From assembly GCF_026745355.1 (NCBI RefSeq), contig NC_079206.1, positions 8,704,031 through 8,768,030 of the forward strand: a stretch of 64,000 bases of DNA, written 5' to 3'. The notes below the pieces were generated by a model, which was given only the letters and a program-made list of their open reading frames with translations, did not search any database and was not told the DNA's origin. Made by a program: the position numbers and the translations under genes. This stretch comes from Beta vulgaris subsp. vulgaris (taxonomy: Eukaryota > Streptophyta > Magnoliopsida > Caryophyllales > Amaranthaceae). Below, in pieces: positions 23,845-35,520 of the stretch. The number at the start of each line of letters is the position of its first letter. Within the stretch, counting starts at the first letter, position 1.

Positions 23845-24627
23845 ATATAACCAAATAACTATTTTGTCATCATTTCTAAATTTGTTGCCATGAATATGAT
23901 CAATGGCTATATACTAAATTACTAATATATGGTTATCAAATAAATTTTATTTTGTCCTTATGAGTTAGTTCTATCTAATTATCATACATACAATTCCTGC
24001 ATTATGAAGATTATGAACTAGGAGAAAGTTAAAGGCTTGTTGGTTCAATATGAAAAGTAATTTGTTTTTATGAATTTATTTGACTTTCTATATTATTCAC
24101 ATAATTTCAATTTTGCCGTGTTTTCTTCTTCTAATTATTAAAAACAAATGTTTTTGTATATGCTATATGATTTGTCTTAGTAAATTTATATATTCTTACA
24201 ATATCACCCGGTATATTTTTTGATTGAAACTTTAACATATTAAGATTCAAACTTATGTATAGGCAAACATGAAGAGTTAAAATGAAACAAGTAATTAAAT
24301 AAAAGAAATAGAGAATCTAGTAACACAAATATAGTCTCATACTCTCATCTCATGCCATATCATCCGTGTGGTCTCAATTCTTAGATTCTTTTATCTCCCT
24401 TGAAATATTATATTAATTTTATTTTCTTTACTTCCCTGCAGTTAAAATTTCACCATAAATTAAAATGAAATTGCTACTACTAATAGGTAGAATCCAATAA
24501 TATACTTACACTAATCTCTGTGTATTTTAAAAACAAAACTACCCAAGATATAGTATTTCATTTCATATATACTTTCACTTTTTTCCTCTTTAAAAGATTA
24601 ATATTGACATAAAATATCCAATCAACA
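23845..24627. other. Intergenic stretch, no gene recognised
   Basis: AT-rich with nothing recognisable on either strand. Confidence 0.55.
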
Positions 24628-24910
24628 TACTTAAAAGGAAAAGTGGATGAAAATACCCCAACTTTGGTCCGTCCGCTTTTAATACCCCCAACTATGGGTT
24701 ATTTTTAAATACCTCCAACTATTGGGTAGTACCACCAAAAATACTATATTTACCTATTATCATCGGATGAACTGGTAAACAATTGCACATGCTTTACTTG
24801 TGACCTTATTTGTCTCGTTAATCAACGAATTGTATCTATAATTAATTTTTTTTACCGTTGGCATACAATAAACCCCCCAACCCTCTGCTCATCTCTTTCT
24901 TCCTTCTTCA

Positions 24911-25440
24911 ATGGCGTCCAACACCACTATTGTTTCTTATTCTTACAGGTCTAGGTCTACAAGGTCCAACAGTGGTTCTAACATGGAGTTTTACCATCAA
25001 GAAATCGTGCATGTGAGGGTTGTTAGGGTAGAAGGGCCAATGAAAGGGAAACAATCTTATGACCGTGCTTATTGGCCTACAATTTTGGATGGCTAATTTT
25101 GTGACTTTTCTTTTTAATTAGGTTTGCTAAATCTTAAATTTTTTGTTTAATTTTGTAGAAGACTTGTGGGTTCTTCAAGTGGGCAGATGAGGTGGATGAT
25201 TTGCGTGAACTCCAACATGGGATCTTTGTGAGGTATGAGTTTATTTTTGAACTTGAAGGGCATAATATTTTGCTGAGAGAGAAAATAAAGAAGTAGAAAG
25301 TGAAGAAGAAGAAGTTGGTGGATGAAGTTGAGGAAATGGGCATTGCAACAACTGAAATCCTATATGAGTTGAAGTCCAACACCACTGAGAAGAAGATGTT
25401 GTTTGCTTTGTTTATGTCTTGGGTTTTTTTTTTTTGCAAT
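24911..25440 (+). pseudogene. GRF-type zinc-finger protein remnant (At4g04775-like class)
   Basis: The ATG at 24911 opens a 61-codon stretch with an Arg/Ser-rich start, then a segment corresponding to the first part of a GRF finger (HVRVVRVEGPMKGKQSYDRAYWP). After an 80-base AT-rich intron-like stretch ending TTTTGTAG (25161), the sequence continues TCGFFKWADEVDDL, the second part of the GRF motif, then a Lys-rich tail with one in-frame stop near 25295. The expected finger cysteines in the first half are mostly replaced (Tyr, Arg), and the donor reads GGCTAA rather than a good GT. The family is widespread in plants, often in transposons, and GRF fingers bind nucleic acid. Here I infer a transposon passenger gene, now decayed. 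Confidence 0.65.
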
Positions 25441-25723
25441 TGTGTTCTTGTTGAAGTAATGTAGGTGAAGTTGTAGGAGAAGGCTTGGGGTAGGATTTTG
25501 CTTGAGGTAGAAAGTTGCTTAACTCGGTTGGTGTGATAGTAGTTTAAGGTTGTAGTTGATAACAGTGGTATAGATGTTGCTCTTTTGGCCCCTTTTTGTG
25601 TAATTTGCAGCTAATTGAATGGTTTAATGGTTTGCTCTAATTGAATGATCTCTCAATCTTTTATGTCAATTCTTTTTGCTTTTTTGCTAATTCACAATTT
25701 TAAAGGAAGCACTAATAAAAGAA

Positions 25724-26901
25724 GGGAAATTCTATATGGTGACCCTCAACTTTTTTAAATTCTATTTGGTAGACAATTTTTATCTTTTCTCTATTTGGTA
25801 ACCCTCTACTCTATTTTTTTAATTTTATTTAACCTTATTGTATTTTAAAATCATTTTTTAATTTAAAACTGATTTTTCAATTACAAAAACTGATTTTGAA
25901 ATTTTTTTTTAAAAAAAAACCCAAATCCTCCCCCACCATTACCACCCATCCCACCCTCCTTTCCCCTCCCTTAGCCTGTGACCACAACAAATTCCGGCGA
26001 CCCCTCCCCTTCCCTTCTCCATTTCCGGCCCCTCCTCCATGTTTCCGACAAACCCTTCCCTTCCCTTCTCCATTTCCGGCACCCCTCCCCTTCCCTTCTC
26101 CATTTCCGACGCCTCCTCCCTTTCCCTTCTCCATTTCCGGCGACCCCTCCTCCATTTCCAGTGCCCCAGCCCTGTTTCCGTCGTCCCCTCCCCTTCCCTT
26201 CTCCATTTCCGGTTCCCCTTCCCTGTTTTCGGCGCCCCCTCCCCTTCCCTTCTCCATTTTCGACCTCGGCCACCCCAACTCCCTACCCCGTCCCCAATTT
26301 CGACCCCCTCCCCAACTCCCTACTCCATTTTCGCTTTTCCTGTAGGTTAAGGTTCTAGGGAAATCGGTTTTGTCGAGGTGGTTTTGCAGGAGTAGGGAAA
26401 GAGAATGGATTCTGGGAGGGGATTGTTTTCGATAAGGGAGGAGGTCGGAAATGGAGAAGGGAAGGGGAGAGGGTGCCGGAAACAGGGGAGGGAGGGGCGC
26501 CGAAAATGGAGAAGGGAAGGGGGGGACGCCGGAAACATGGAGGGGGTGCCGGAAATGGAGAAGGGAAAGGGAGGGGTCGCCGGAAACATGGAGCGGGCGC
26601 CGAAAATGGAGAAGGGAAGGTGAGGGGTGGCCTCTATTTGCGGTGGTCACGGGGTAAGGGAGGGGAAAAGAGGGTGGGATGGGTGGTAATGGTGGGGGAG
26701 GATTTGGGTATTTTTAAAAATTTTCAAAATCAGTTTTTTGTAATTGAAAAATCAGTTTTTAAATTAAAAAATGATTTTAAAATACAATAAGGTTAAATAA
26801 AATTAAAAAAATAGAGTAGAGGGTTACCAAATAGAGGAAAGATAAAAATTGTCTACCAAATAGAATTTAAAAAAATTGAGGGTCACCATATAGAATTTCC
26901 C
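25724..26901. mobile_element. Nested foldback MULE with tandem-repeat arms, 1178 bp
   Basis: The perfect 9-bp direct repeat ATAAAAGAA is at 25715-25723 and 26902-26910. The inverted termini start GGGAAATTCTATATGGTGAC and are nearly identical for about 190 bp. The inverted symmetry continues inward. The left arm (about 25985-26260) is a tandem array of units of roughly 30-36 bp built on CCCTTCCCTTCTCCATTTCC. The right arm (about 26448-26650) carries the complement (GGAAATGGAGAAGGGAAGG). Only about 100 bases near 26340-26440 form the loop. The many Pro/Ser-rich or Gly/Arg-rich ORFs here are artefacts of the array, since all frames stay open. No transposase is present. Confidence 0.92.
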
Positions 26902-27114
26902 ATAAAAGAACCCAAGCATACCAAAACAAAACCAAATTTGTCATTAATAGAACATAAGTTCGATACACAAACAAAACAAGATAAAACCACACCACAACTT
27001 CTATAATGTCAGGTTAAACCCAAAAACAAAAGTAAAAAAGATGGGGTACAATACAATTTTACTTCCTAAATTCTAGAGTGGTGTGGTGCTTGAAGCTTGA
27101 CTTCCTTGATTTAA

Positions 27115-28430
27115 TTATGCAGATGTTGCCTTATGGGACACCACTCTTGGTCTACCTCTCTGTCCAGGAGCCTGATATAGAGTAAGGTTATGGTTAGTTA
27201 AGTTGCTATAAACACAAAATACAATGAAAATGAAATCAAATGCCAAAAACTCACATTGATGAGAGTGTTGCCATGTCCATCAATTAGGACACCATGTCCG
27301 TGTGGCAACTGCAAAAACACAAATAAAATTAGTCTAGGTGAGTAATGTAGGTTTATTTTCGGGAAGACTTAATTGAGTCACTCACCTTTTTTGGTGAAGA
27401 ACCCCTGTTTTTCTTTCTTCCCTTGCCAACCATCCTTCTATTTTTACCAATTCTTAATGGTTGTGTAGTTGTTTCATGGTGCGAAGGATGAGGGGAAGAA
27501 CTGGCAACGTTGTTTGGGGGGTGTTTATTGATTGAGTGTTGTCTTCCTAGGTCTACCACGCGGCTTTTTAGTTGTTGGTTCCACTGCCTTACGTAAGGGT
27601 ATGTTCTTTTGTTGTGCCCCTTGTTCTTGCACACACTACTGGACATCTCCACTCTATGCTTAGTCAATTTGTTAGATTTTTAGGGTGTTCATGAGGATTT
27701 TTGATCCTCTTCTTCGTTGGTTTGCCTAGACCAATATTAATGGGAGGAACATAGCACTCATGTGGAACATAGCACTTAATAGGGTCCAAAGGCATATCCA
27801 CTTTAGGCCAATGCCTCTCTCCAGTCAATGGACTGATTCTCGCAGAGTACATCTTCAAATACGCTTCTCTTTTATAGCACTCATGAACATAGTCTTCAGC
27901 ATCATGATGGACCAAGAAAATACAAGCAACCCCATGACAAGAAGGCACCCCACTTTCCAAATTCACAGTTAAGGTGTCCATTTTCTGAGCTACGTACTTG
28001 GAATAAAGTTTCACTAGATGGTAGTGGGGTGCAATTTGCTACCTCATCTTTCTCCTTTTCTAGACTACTTTGTATCCTAAGACAAATCTTAGCTTTACTC
28101 TTCTCCATCTCCTGTCTTTTAATAACCATCCTTTGCACTAAAGCAGTTCTAATATCCCCAAGCATGAAAATAATGTGTTTTGCTCTAGCATGGATAATAT
28201 ACCCATTGAAAGTTTCAGCCATGTTGTTGACAATGACATCACATTTACAATTATATTTCTTGAATACAACAACAGATTCAGGGTTTAACTTCTCCATCTC
28301 TATCAGAGCTTCTCCCAAATGATCCTCATTGTAGGACTTTGCTGCTTTCCAAAACAGTTGCTTCATTTCATCACCCTTGGCTAACAACAACACAAACGGA
28401 ATCACCAATTTAAACCAAATATAAACCAAT
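27115..28430 (-). pseudogene. MURA-type transposase, C-terminal part, frameshifted
   Basis: The first exon runs from about 28430 to 27386. It encodes the end of the MULE transposase domain (KQLFWKAAKSYNEDHL, NNMAETFNGYIIHARAKHI). A frameshift near 28010 leads into the SWIM zinc-finger region (ESGVPSCHGVACIFL, YVHECYKREAYLKMY, GERHWP). A second shift near 27665 leads to a decayed zinc knuckle (VCKNKGHNKRTYP). Two small in-phase exons follow with good GT-AG introns: 27255-27308 (LPHGHGVLIDGHGNTLIN) and 27115-27171 (APGQRGRPRVV..., stop at 27115). The catalytic N-terminal half is absent; upstream sequence to the terminal repeat is non-coding. It would have bound and cut the element ends in the nucleus. 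Confidence 0.85.
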
Positions 28431-29003
28431 TTACATCGAATATAAGAAATTAAAAATTGGAAAGAAGGAAAAATCCAAAATTCAGGTCCAAAGATGAAAA
28501 TTTACCTCTCACGTAGACTTAGGTTACAGAATTTTCTCCCAAAAATCCAAAATTGATCTTGATGAAGAATGCCCAAACTTAGTTGAGGAGATGAAGTGTC
28601 TGTATAGTAAAACACGAATGAGAGAGAGATGAAGACTTGATTTTCACATAAAAAGGCATTAATGGGGTTAATCGGGTGGGTCACTGCAATAGGAAGGAAA
28701 AGTTATTTTTTACCGAAACAGTAGGCGACAAGTCAAAGTGGAGTATTTTTGGTGGTCCAACCCAATAGTTTGGGGTATTCAAAAATAACTCATAATTAAA
28801 GATATTACAAGCGAATGGGATATTGATTCATTTTTCCTACTTAAAAGACTAATTCTCTTATATAAATTTATAGACAAATTTACCCATTTAAAGAATTAAC
28901 CTACACATCATAACCTTCATCTACATGAGCATCGAAGCTAGCACCGCATGAGAAAATATACATTCCATCTAAATCTAATTCGAATGAGGGAAATATTATT
29001 TTA

Positions 29004-32000
29004 CTAGCTTTCCACCCGTGCAAAAATGCACGGGAGGTTTTATGTAGAAATGGTTTGGAGCCGTGTATAATGTGCGACAACATCATTTTGTATATTAAGT
29101 AGTTGTTTTTATTCGAAATATATTGAATCCGTGATTATTAGAATCCATGTATTCAAGATTAAAAGAATATACAATGTAAAATTATATTTAATATATTTAA
29201 AAATTCTTTGTTATAATATTTTAAACTTTAAAAATATTGTAATTATCATGATATATACATTTATAATTACGTAAATGAAACAAAAAAAAACACATTAAAA
29301 TGTGGGGGAAATACTTTGTTTATAAATTTAAGATTTTAGGATGTTTCTCCTAAAATCATGATTTGAATAGTAGCTGATTGATTTCAAGTTTTCATAATCA
29401 TATCATGTATTAAAAATAAATGACGTATGACCCGTATGTTCAGTGATTGATGTAGCTAATGTCATGATAAAACATGTGACCGACCAACTTTTTTTTTTTT
29501 GCTAAGCAAAAGTTTACTTTCTCTTAGTTCGTTTTAGGTTGTAACTGGTTGCTCTAATTAATATAATTACTTGCTTTGCAAAAAAATTCCTTAAAACAAA
29601 AAAAGTTGAATGAAGAAGCTTTTGTTCTGCCTATCGTTTTATACAAGGCTCATATAAAAACACAATGTAGCACTACTGTCACTCAATCATGCAACAACTT
29701 TCAGTACTCCTTGCTTTCTGCAATCCCACTCAACTCATCTCTCTTATTAAACTATCTTATTACAAATTTTTATTTTTTTTAATGATATGATTATCCAAAT
29801 TGTATTAAAAAACAATCTCAAAGTTTTATATAGCATGATTTTCATCAAAATGAATGGGGTTATCTCTAAATTTCTAAGTGAAAAAATTAATTTAAATAGA
29901 AAATCACTCAAAAAAATTATACAAATATGGCATATTTTTGTCTTGATTTGCCTTTTATTTCTTAATCACCATATGACCTGTTCTTTTCCATATTCTTTTC
30001 GATTTTTAGAATTGTATTGTAGAACAATTTCAAACTTCTATATTTACATTCCAACATACTCGTGAATGAGGTTATCTCGTAATTTTAGGTTGAAATATTT
30101 ATTATGGCCTTGTGATTAAAAATTTAGAACTTGTAATGAGAATAGTTTAAAACTGGCTTACGACCTTGTGCTGCAAGATTATGACTTGTGAATTATCTAT
30201 AATAAGTAGTATGATTGTTCTTATTTTATTAGAAGGGCCTTATAAAAAATGGACCTGCTTAGGTCATTTATTTAACTTTAACTAACTTTTTAGCGGTAAA
30301 ACTTGTCTCATAGATACTTTAAACTCAGTAATTTTATGCCATTGTTCCTTATAGTCAATTTAAATGTCTATATCAATTTCTTTACACACAAAAACAAAGT
30401 ATAGCCCCCTAATACCATGGTTCTCATGTGTGAGTGGACATAATTTATGCTACTAATAAATTTGATCGAAAAATTTTAGTATAGGTTTTTGACCCCTGCA
30501 AATTACATGGGAATGATAAATTTAAGATTTTATGATAGTTTCGCCAAAAATATGTTGTAAAGTTCATAAATATTTACCGAAATATAATTAAGCCTATGTA
30601 TTAAATATTATTTAATCAAAGTAAATAGTGATTACGTTTTCCATCATTTTTAAAAAAAACATGTGAGTTAATTTATCAAATAGACAATATATTTCATTTA
30701 TATATCTTTCATTAAGATGTCCTTATGAAATTGAGATCTAGATTTCGAGCACCAAGTCAATAACTCTTATATAATTTTTACTACTGAAATTATGATTGGT
30801 CGTACTGTTAGATATATCCAATAAAGGGCTCTTATGAGTTAACATATAATTTTTTTTCTTATTGTTATGTGCACAGTCCACAAAATATTCTTCAACTATA
30901 TCAAAAGCATACATCATATATCAAGTACGTACATTATGCATCAAAAAAGAAAAACCAATTTTTTGACCTGATAATTAGTTATGTATACATAAAAAAAAAA
31001 CATATAATATGTTTAAAATTGTATTTTGTTTTTATATATACCTTAATATCAACTTATACAATAAGATATCAGACTTTATTTTCAACTCTTTATATCAAGC
31101 TTTATATACAATACTTTATAAGTTGTTACACTTTATAGCAAACTTATACATGTTTGTATTCAGATTATTCAGGGAACTTAAATGAGATAGATTCTTTCTT
31201 CACTCCTTATATTATGTACCTATATTAAACTTCTTTATGAACAATTATCCATTACCAACCGCCATTCTTCTTCCTCTTCGATTTTCCATCAAAACCCTCC
31301 AAAAATTAAGTCCAAAAAATACGCCTACTCATCTTCTAAAATCTAGAGATTCAAGCAAATCAAATTACAATCTCTCATTTATAAGTAGCTACATTTTTTA
31401 CTTTAAAGCCACAAATTATCGATCAAAATTATACTCCAACATCTTGAATTTTATCTTCTCAAGTCATCGATTTTTGCAACAACAACAATTATAAAACTCA
31501 CGCATGTGGGTTTTGTGAAGAAATTAAGCCTTTGATTATCTTTATGTTTTTTGCATTTGAAGCATGGTTACTATAATCCCTTAATGCAACCAAGGTGTAC
31601 ATCATTCGATCTACAAAGTGAAGTGATTTAAAGACCGCATGCAAAATTGCAAATCTATGAAGGAGTTGGATTCAATGGAGTTCGAAGAAATTTTCTAAAT
31701 GGGTCAATGTAGGTTGGAATTATTTGGTAAGTTTATTTTAAAAAAATGATTTTTGACTGATTATGATGAAATTTCCATGATTTTATGTTTGCATGTAGTT
31801 TTTAGCAATTATATATATCTTATAATTATAATACTAAAATGAGTCATATAATTCCTAAAATTGATAACAGTGAGTGAAAAGAATCAAGATTCAAATTATT
31901 TGAAACAATAACATGAGGTTGAAATGAAATAGTGAATATGCCAATCTATAGAAAATATTCTAATTTATTACAGTTAGTGAGTGAGAAATATATTGAAAAA

Positions 32001-32525
32001 ATCAAGATTCTAAGTTTTAACAGTTAGTGAAAATTTATTTAATATATTAGTAATATAACTGTCATTTAGAAAATTTAGAATTGAGATTGAAATTAGGATT
32101 AATGCACATTCTAATTTTCTGGACAATCAGTTTATATTAGGGTGTGATTACATGAACATCTTATATAATAACATTTTTTACCTTTATTTTTCCGCAACTA
32201 TAATAACAATTCTTGGTGGGTGAATTTTGAATTTTAAATAAAAAATTCAATTATATTTGATTGGCAGCTATAATATAGGCAGTTGTTTAAAACTTCCCAC
32301 ACTAATATCATTGTTTGATTTCAAGGTAGTTTTTTTTGGAAGGAAATTATCACGCCATGTGACATCAGAATCTTTGGATGTGAACACTTTATATAATGGA
32401 GTGTCGAATTTGGCGATGACACGTGGCAAATGTAGTAGTAGCGTGACACGTAGGCGAAGTGAAAATTGAATAATGCTAGCTTGACACGTAAGCAAAATGA
32501 ACCTTGTTTTATATATATATATAGA
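29004..32525 (-). mobile_element. Helitron, non-autonomous, both ends present, 3522 bp
   Basis: On the minus strand the 5' end reads A/TCTATATATATATATAAAAC (TC at 32525-32524). The 3' end reads hairpin, 7 bases, CTAG/T (CTAG at 29007-29004). The flanking bases A and T fit insertion between A and T without duplication, the Helitron rule. The subterminal hairpin at 29015-29034 is perfect. The body is AT-rich and has no Rep/helicase. The small ORFs inside (for example 30869-31138 and 31237-31494, plus strand) have no recognisable motif; they could be captured gene scraps or chance. Confidence 0.8.
29015..29034 (-). terminator. Helitron 3' subterminal hairpin
   Basis: CCCGTGCA and TGCACGGG form a perfect 8-bp stem with a 4-base loop, 7 bases inside the CTAG end. 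In Helitrons this hairpin marks the end of rolling-circle replication. Confidence 0.85.
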
Positions 32526-33430
32526 TGTGAAATGATTTTTCCAAAAATAACTCTACTTTTTTCTTGTTCGTTTTACAAACTAGAGCGAGCTCAGCTTATG
32601 GATGAAGCCATTGCAATATCAATTGATTATGTATTGTGACTATTGTCGACCCCCCAACATGAAGAGAGAAACATGGAGAGTTGTAAAGGAAAGGAGTTGT
32701 TTTGAACTTTGAGCTTCAAGTTGAACAATGAAAAAAATAACGACTGATTGACCACCAAAGAAAGGAATACTGACCTGAATCCCAATAAATTTCTTACATT
32801 TTTAAGGTTCGAGGCCGTGGGTTTGACCGATCAGAACCCAAAAATAGAGCCCTCACGTGCAAATGTGCAATCCCACTTGTTGACAATTTAAAACTTGGAG
32901 AAGTTCAGAAATTCAACCTCTATTATATTAGTTTCGCTTGGTCTATTATATTGCGCCTTGTTCATTCTTCACCACTGTTTTGAGTTCAACTTAGAACTTT
33001 TTCTATTGTTCTGATCTGGTATGAAAATAAATAAAAACTAGGTTAAACAAAGCAAACCCTAAATCATTATATAGATAGGGGTCGTTTGATTCAAAGTATG
33101 GAATGAAAAGAGAATAGAAACAAATAGAGGAGATAATGGTAACAAAAAATGGTTCAAGCCATTTAGCCATGTAATGGTAACCATTACCATCAAACAATGC
33201 ATTTTGTTACATGAAAGGGAGCGAGAGAAAGGTAACAAATTGGGGGAGTTCACTATGACCAAGTAATGGTAATGGATTAATGAGTGGTTGAACCAAACAA
33301 AAAGAAAGGAAATCAGTAATTGATTCCGTTCTTGTATCCCAAAAATCATGAACCAAACATACTCTTACAGTGTGTGTACTTGTGTTTAACCTAAGCAAAA
33401 CATTAAACGCCAAGAATTAGAAGATATATA
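32526..33430. other. Intergenic stretch with a probable Tourist-like MITE
   Basis: At about 33077-33364 the ends share GTTTGATTCA and, in reverse complement, GTTTGGTTCA, with self-complementary interior words (AATGGTAA, CCATTACCAT). This looks like a Tourist-type MITE, but I could not define a 3-bp duplication. The rest is unassigned. Confidence 0.5.
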
Positions 33431-33750
33431 CTCCCTCTGTTTTTTATGGTTACACTTCACTTTGGAGAAGAATCAAGGAAATTGTGCAAAATTCAAGGAA
33501 GAAATACAAAAACCAAATGTTTTGTTTTAGGAAATGCAAGAGAACCATTAGAATAATGCAGTAGTACATAAAGAGAAAAATAGGGTATGTGCTAGGGTTT
33601 TGGTTGGATTATTAAAATGGGTGGTGGGGTATATGTGATGAAAATAATGTGGAAAACACGTGAAGGTTATTACAATATAAGGAAAAAGTAATAGTGTAAC
33701 AATTAAAAAAAGACCAAACAAAAGCGCAACAATTAAAAAAACGGAAGGAA
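33431..33750. mobile_element. Stowaway-type MITE, 320 bp
   Basis: The left end CTCCCTCTGTTTTTTATGG pairs with the right end (reverse complement TTCCTTCCGTTTTTTTAATT). TA flanks are at 33429-33430 and 33751-33752. It is non-coding. Confidence 0.85.
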
Positions 33751-33924
33751 TATATAGTAATGTTATTTCAGCCATATCTTCCCTATATACTATATATAAT
33801 TAGCAGGGATTATATATTCGTTTAGCACGCCAAACGAATATCTAATCCATGCTAATCATATATAGTTTATGGTCTGCTGAGATGAGGAGGGGGATGTTAT
33901 AGTATGTAGGTCGAAGATGATTGA

Positions 33925-34320
33925 GAATGTGGTGGAGGCGGTTTTGGTCGAGGCTCTTGCGGTGCAATGGGTGTGATGGTGGCGAAGACAAGGGGGGTAC
34001 TCACAAAGCTCGTAGTGGAGAATGATAATCTGACTCTTATGAATGCTCTAGCGAAGCACGATATGGGAACGAGTACCTTTTTTATTTTAGAAGACATTTT
34101 TTTCTCTTGTTAGTAGTTTTGATAATATTTTTTGGTCTTGTGTTAAGCGTAGTTTTAATAATGTGGCTCATGTTCTAGCTCATCCTACCACTATGGAGGA
34201 GGGCAAAAGCATATATGATAGGGACTTTTCTAGTTATGTAATTGTTGGTGTTCGTTTTGATTTAGTGAACAAGCTCCTCTTTTGAAGAGTTCTATTGAAA
34301 AAAAGATATTTGTTTGGGGT
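33925..34320 (+). pseudogene. LINE RNase H remnant
   Basis: In broken frames the plus strand reads VEALAVQW, then LVVENDNLTLMNALAKHDMG, LEDIFF and, near 34130-34170, SFNNVAHVLAH. These are the ordered motifs of the RNase H domain at the end of plant LINE ORF2. The segment ends near an A-run at about 34299. No other LINE domain is nearby on this strand. Confidence 0.7.
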
Positions 34321-34432
34321 GCGCCGGTGCGGTAAGGGGGCCTACGAGTAGGTCATATTCAGACTTTAGAGACTTGGCAATAAAATTTTTTAGTAATATA
34401 TATTACCAATTACATATATATGGTTGATATGA

Positions 34433-35100
34433 TTTTTTTTTTTTTAAAAAAGGAAAGAAACAACTAGGGGGGGTCTCAAGAATTGGGCCACCCTAAAGCA
34501 TCCTTGCGGATGATTACAGCAAAAGAGAAATCAGGGACATCAAACCAATAAGTAGTGTTAGTTGTCGTGTGGCCGCGATGAGCCATCCAATCCGCAACAA
34601 CATTAGTCTCCCGAAAAGCATGCCGAATTTGGACATCTTCAAATTGCTTCAAATCTTCACCTGCATCTAAAATAATAGGCGTTAATTGTCCAAGAAATTT
34701 TCCAAATATTTCTAATAGAGTTGACAACAACCAGTAAAGAAATAGACCCTCTAATACCTTCTCTTAAACCCCTAGCTTCAGCAATAAGAATAGAAATCGT
34801 CGAATCTAAAGCACCAGCACCACATAAAAAAACTTTCCCTTCTGGATCACGAATAACAAAACCAAAAGAGGCTTGACCATTTGGAAGTCTAGAACCATCT
34901 GAATTAATTTTACAATAATTGGAAGGAGGAGGGCACTAACTAACCTGATCTCGAATCCTAGACTTACCAGAAGAAACAACACTCTTCTGAATAGACTGGA
35001 GAGAAAACTGAGCATCAATTTCATAAATTGTGGCTTCATGAATCCTAGTCTTATGCACATAAGCTCTAATCATCGCACTAACTTTAACTGGAGTGTCTAT
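34433..35100 (-). mobile_element. LINE 3' remnant with RNase H domain
   Basis: A T-run at 34433-34445 is the poly-A tail on the minus strand. Upstream, 34476-34730 encodes the end of RNase H (VQIRHAFRETNVVADWMAHRG, IRKDALGW). The domain start (SDGSRLPNGQASFGFVIRD) is readable near 34830-34915 in another frame. It is related to, but distinct from, the remnant at 11226-12590. It is truncated upstream at about 35100. Confidence 0.8.
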
Positions 35101-35289
35101 AAATGTTTAATATTTCGTAATTTTAGCTTAATTAATCAAATAATAAGAACCATCACATGTTGTTAAAAAAAATCACAATGTTGGCTTAGCGAGATAATGA
35201 AAGCAAACTCCTATTTAGCAGTGCATGCATTCCTCCAAATTCTATCTCATCTAGCTTTGGTTTAATTTCCATTATCTAAATATTTTTTT
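35101..35289. other. Short intergenic stretch
   Basis: AT-rich, with nothing recognised. Confidence 0.5.
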
Positions 35290-35520
35290 TGGTTTTTTTC
35301 ACCAAATACTCCCGAGTTTTTACGAAATTCATCAGATACCCTCGCACTTTTGAAAATACACCTAATACCCCTAAGTTTCATAACAATACACTCAGATGCC
35401 CTTGATGACTGACGGTGTTAACCACCATTAGTCATTAACCCTTATTTTGTTGTTCTCAATCCTAATTAACCACTAACCTAACCCTAATCTGTCCTAACCC
35501 CTAACCCTAACCACAAAGAG
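35290..35520. mobile_element. Single end of a TTTTTTCACCA-family MULE
   Basis: GGTTTTTTTCACCAAATACTC is followed by the family's ordered blocks: ACGAAATTCAT, CCCTTGATGACTGACGGTG, ATTAGTCATTAACCC. The sequence then runs into CTAACCCTAA-type telomere-like words. It stops where copia-derived sequence begins at about 35520. No matching right end was found, so it is truncated or interrupted. Confidence 0.65.

Larger units (their letters stand above)
24637..28837. mobile_element. MULE with GRF-finger gene and convergent transposase remnant, 4201 bp
   Basis: The perfect 9-bp direct repeat TACTTAAAA lies at 24628-24636 and 28838-28846. The inverted ends start GGAAAAGTGGATG and GGAAAAATGAATC, and stay alignable for about 115 bp (shared GGGTTATTTTT/GAGTTATTTTT, CAACTATTGGGT, ACCACCAAAAATAC). 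Inside the left end is a plus-strand GRF zinc-finger gene remnant. Inside the right end is a minus-strand MURA-type transposase remnant lacking its N-terminal half. A second MULE (25724-26901) is nested between them. The two genes converge from the two ends, as mudrA and mudrB do in maize MuDR. Loss of the transposase N-terminus makes it non-autonomous now. Confidence 0.9.

Noticed and set aside
23173..23850. Proline-rich ORFs resembling cell-wall proteins
   Set aside because: They are translations of the GACCCA and CCGAGAGCC tandem repeats in the hAT-like element. Both strands and several frames are open, with no signal peptide.
25896..26790. Many overlapping proline/serine-rich and glycine/arginine-rich ORFs on both strands
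   Set aside because: They are all products of the mirrored tandem array in the nested MULE. All frames are open because the repeat unit lacks stop codons; there is no start context, motif or consistent frame.
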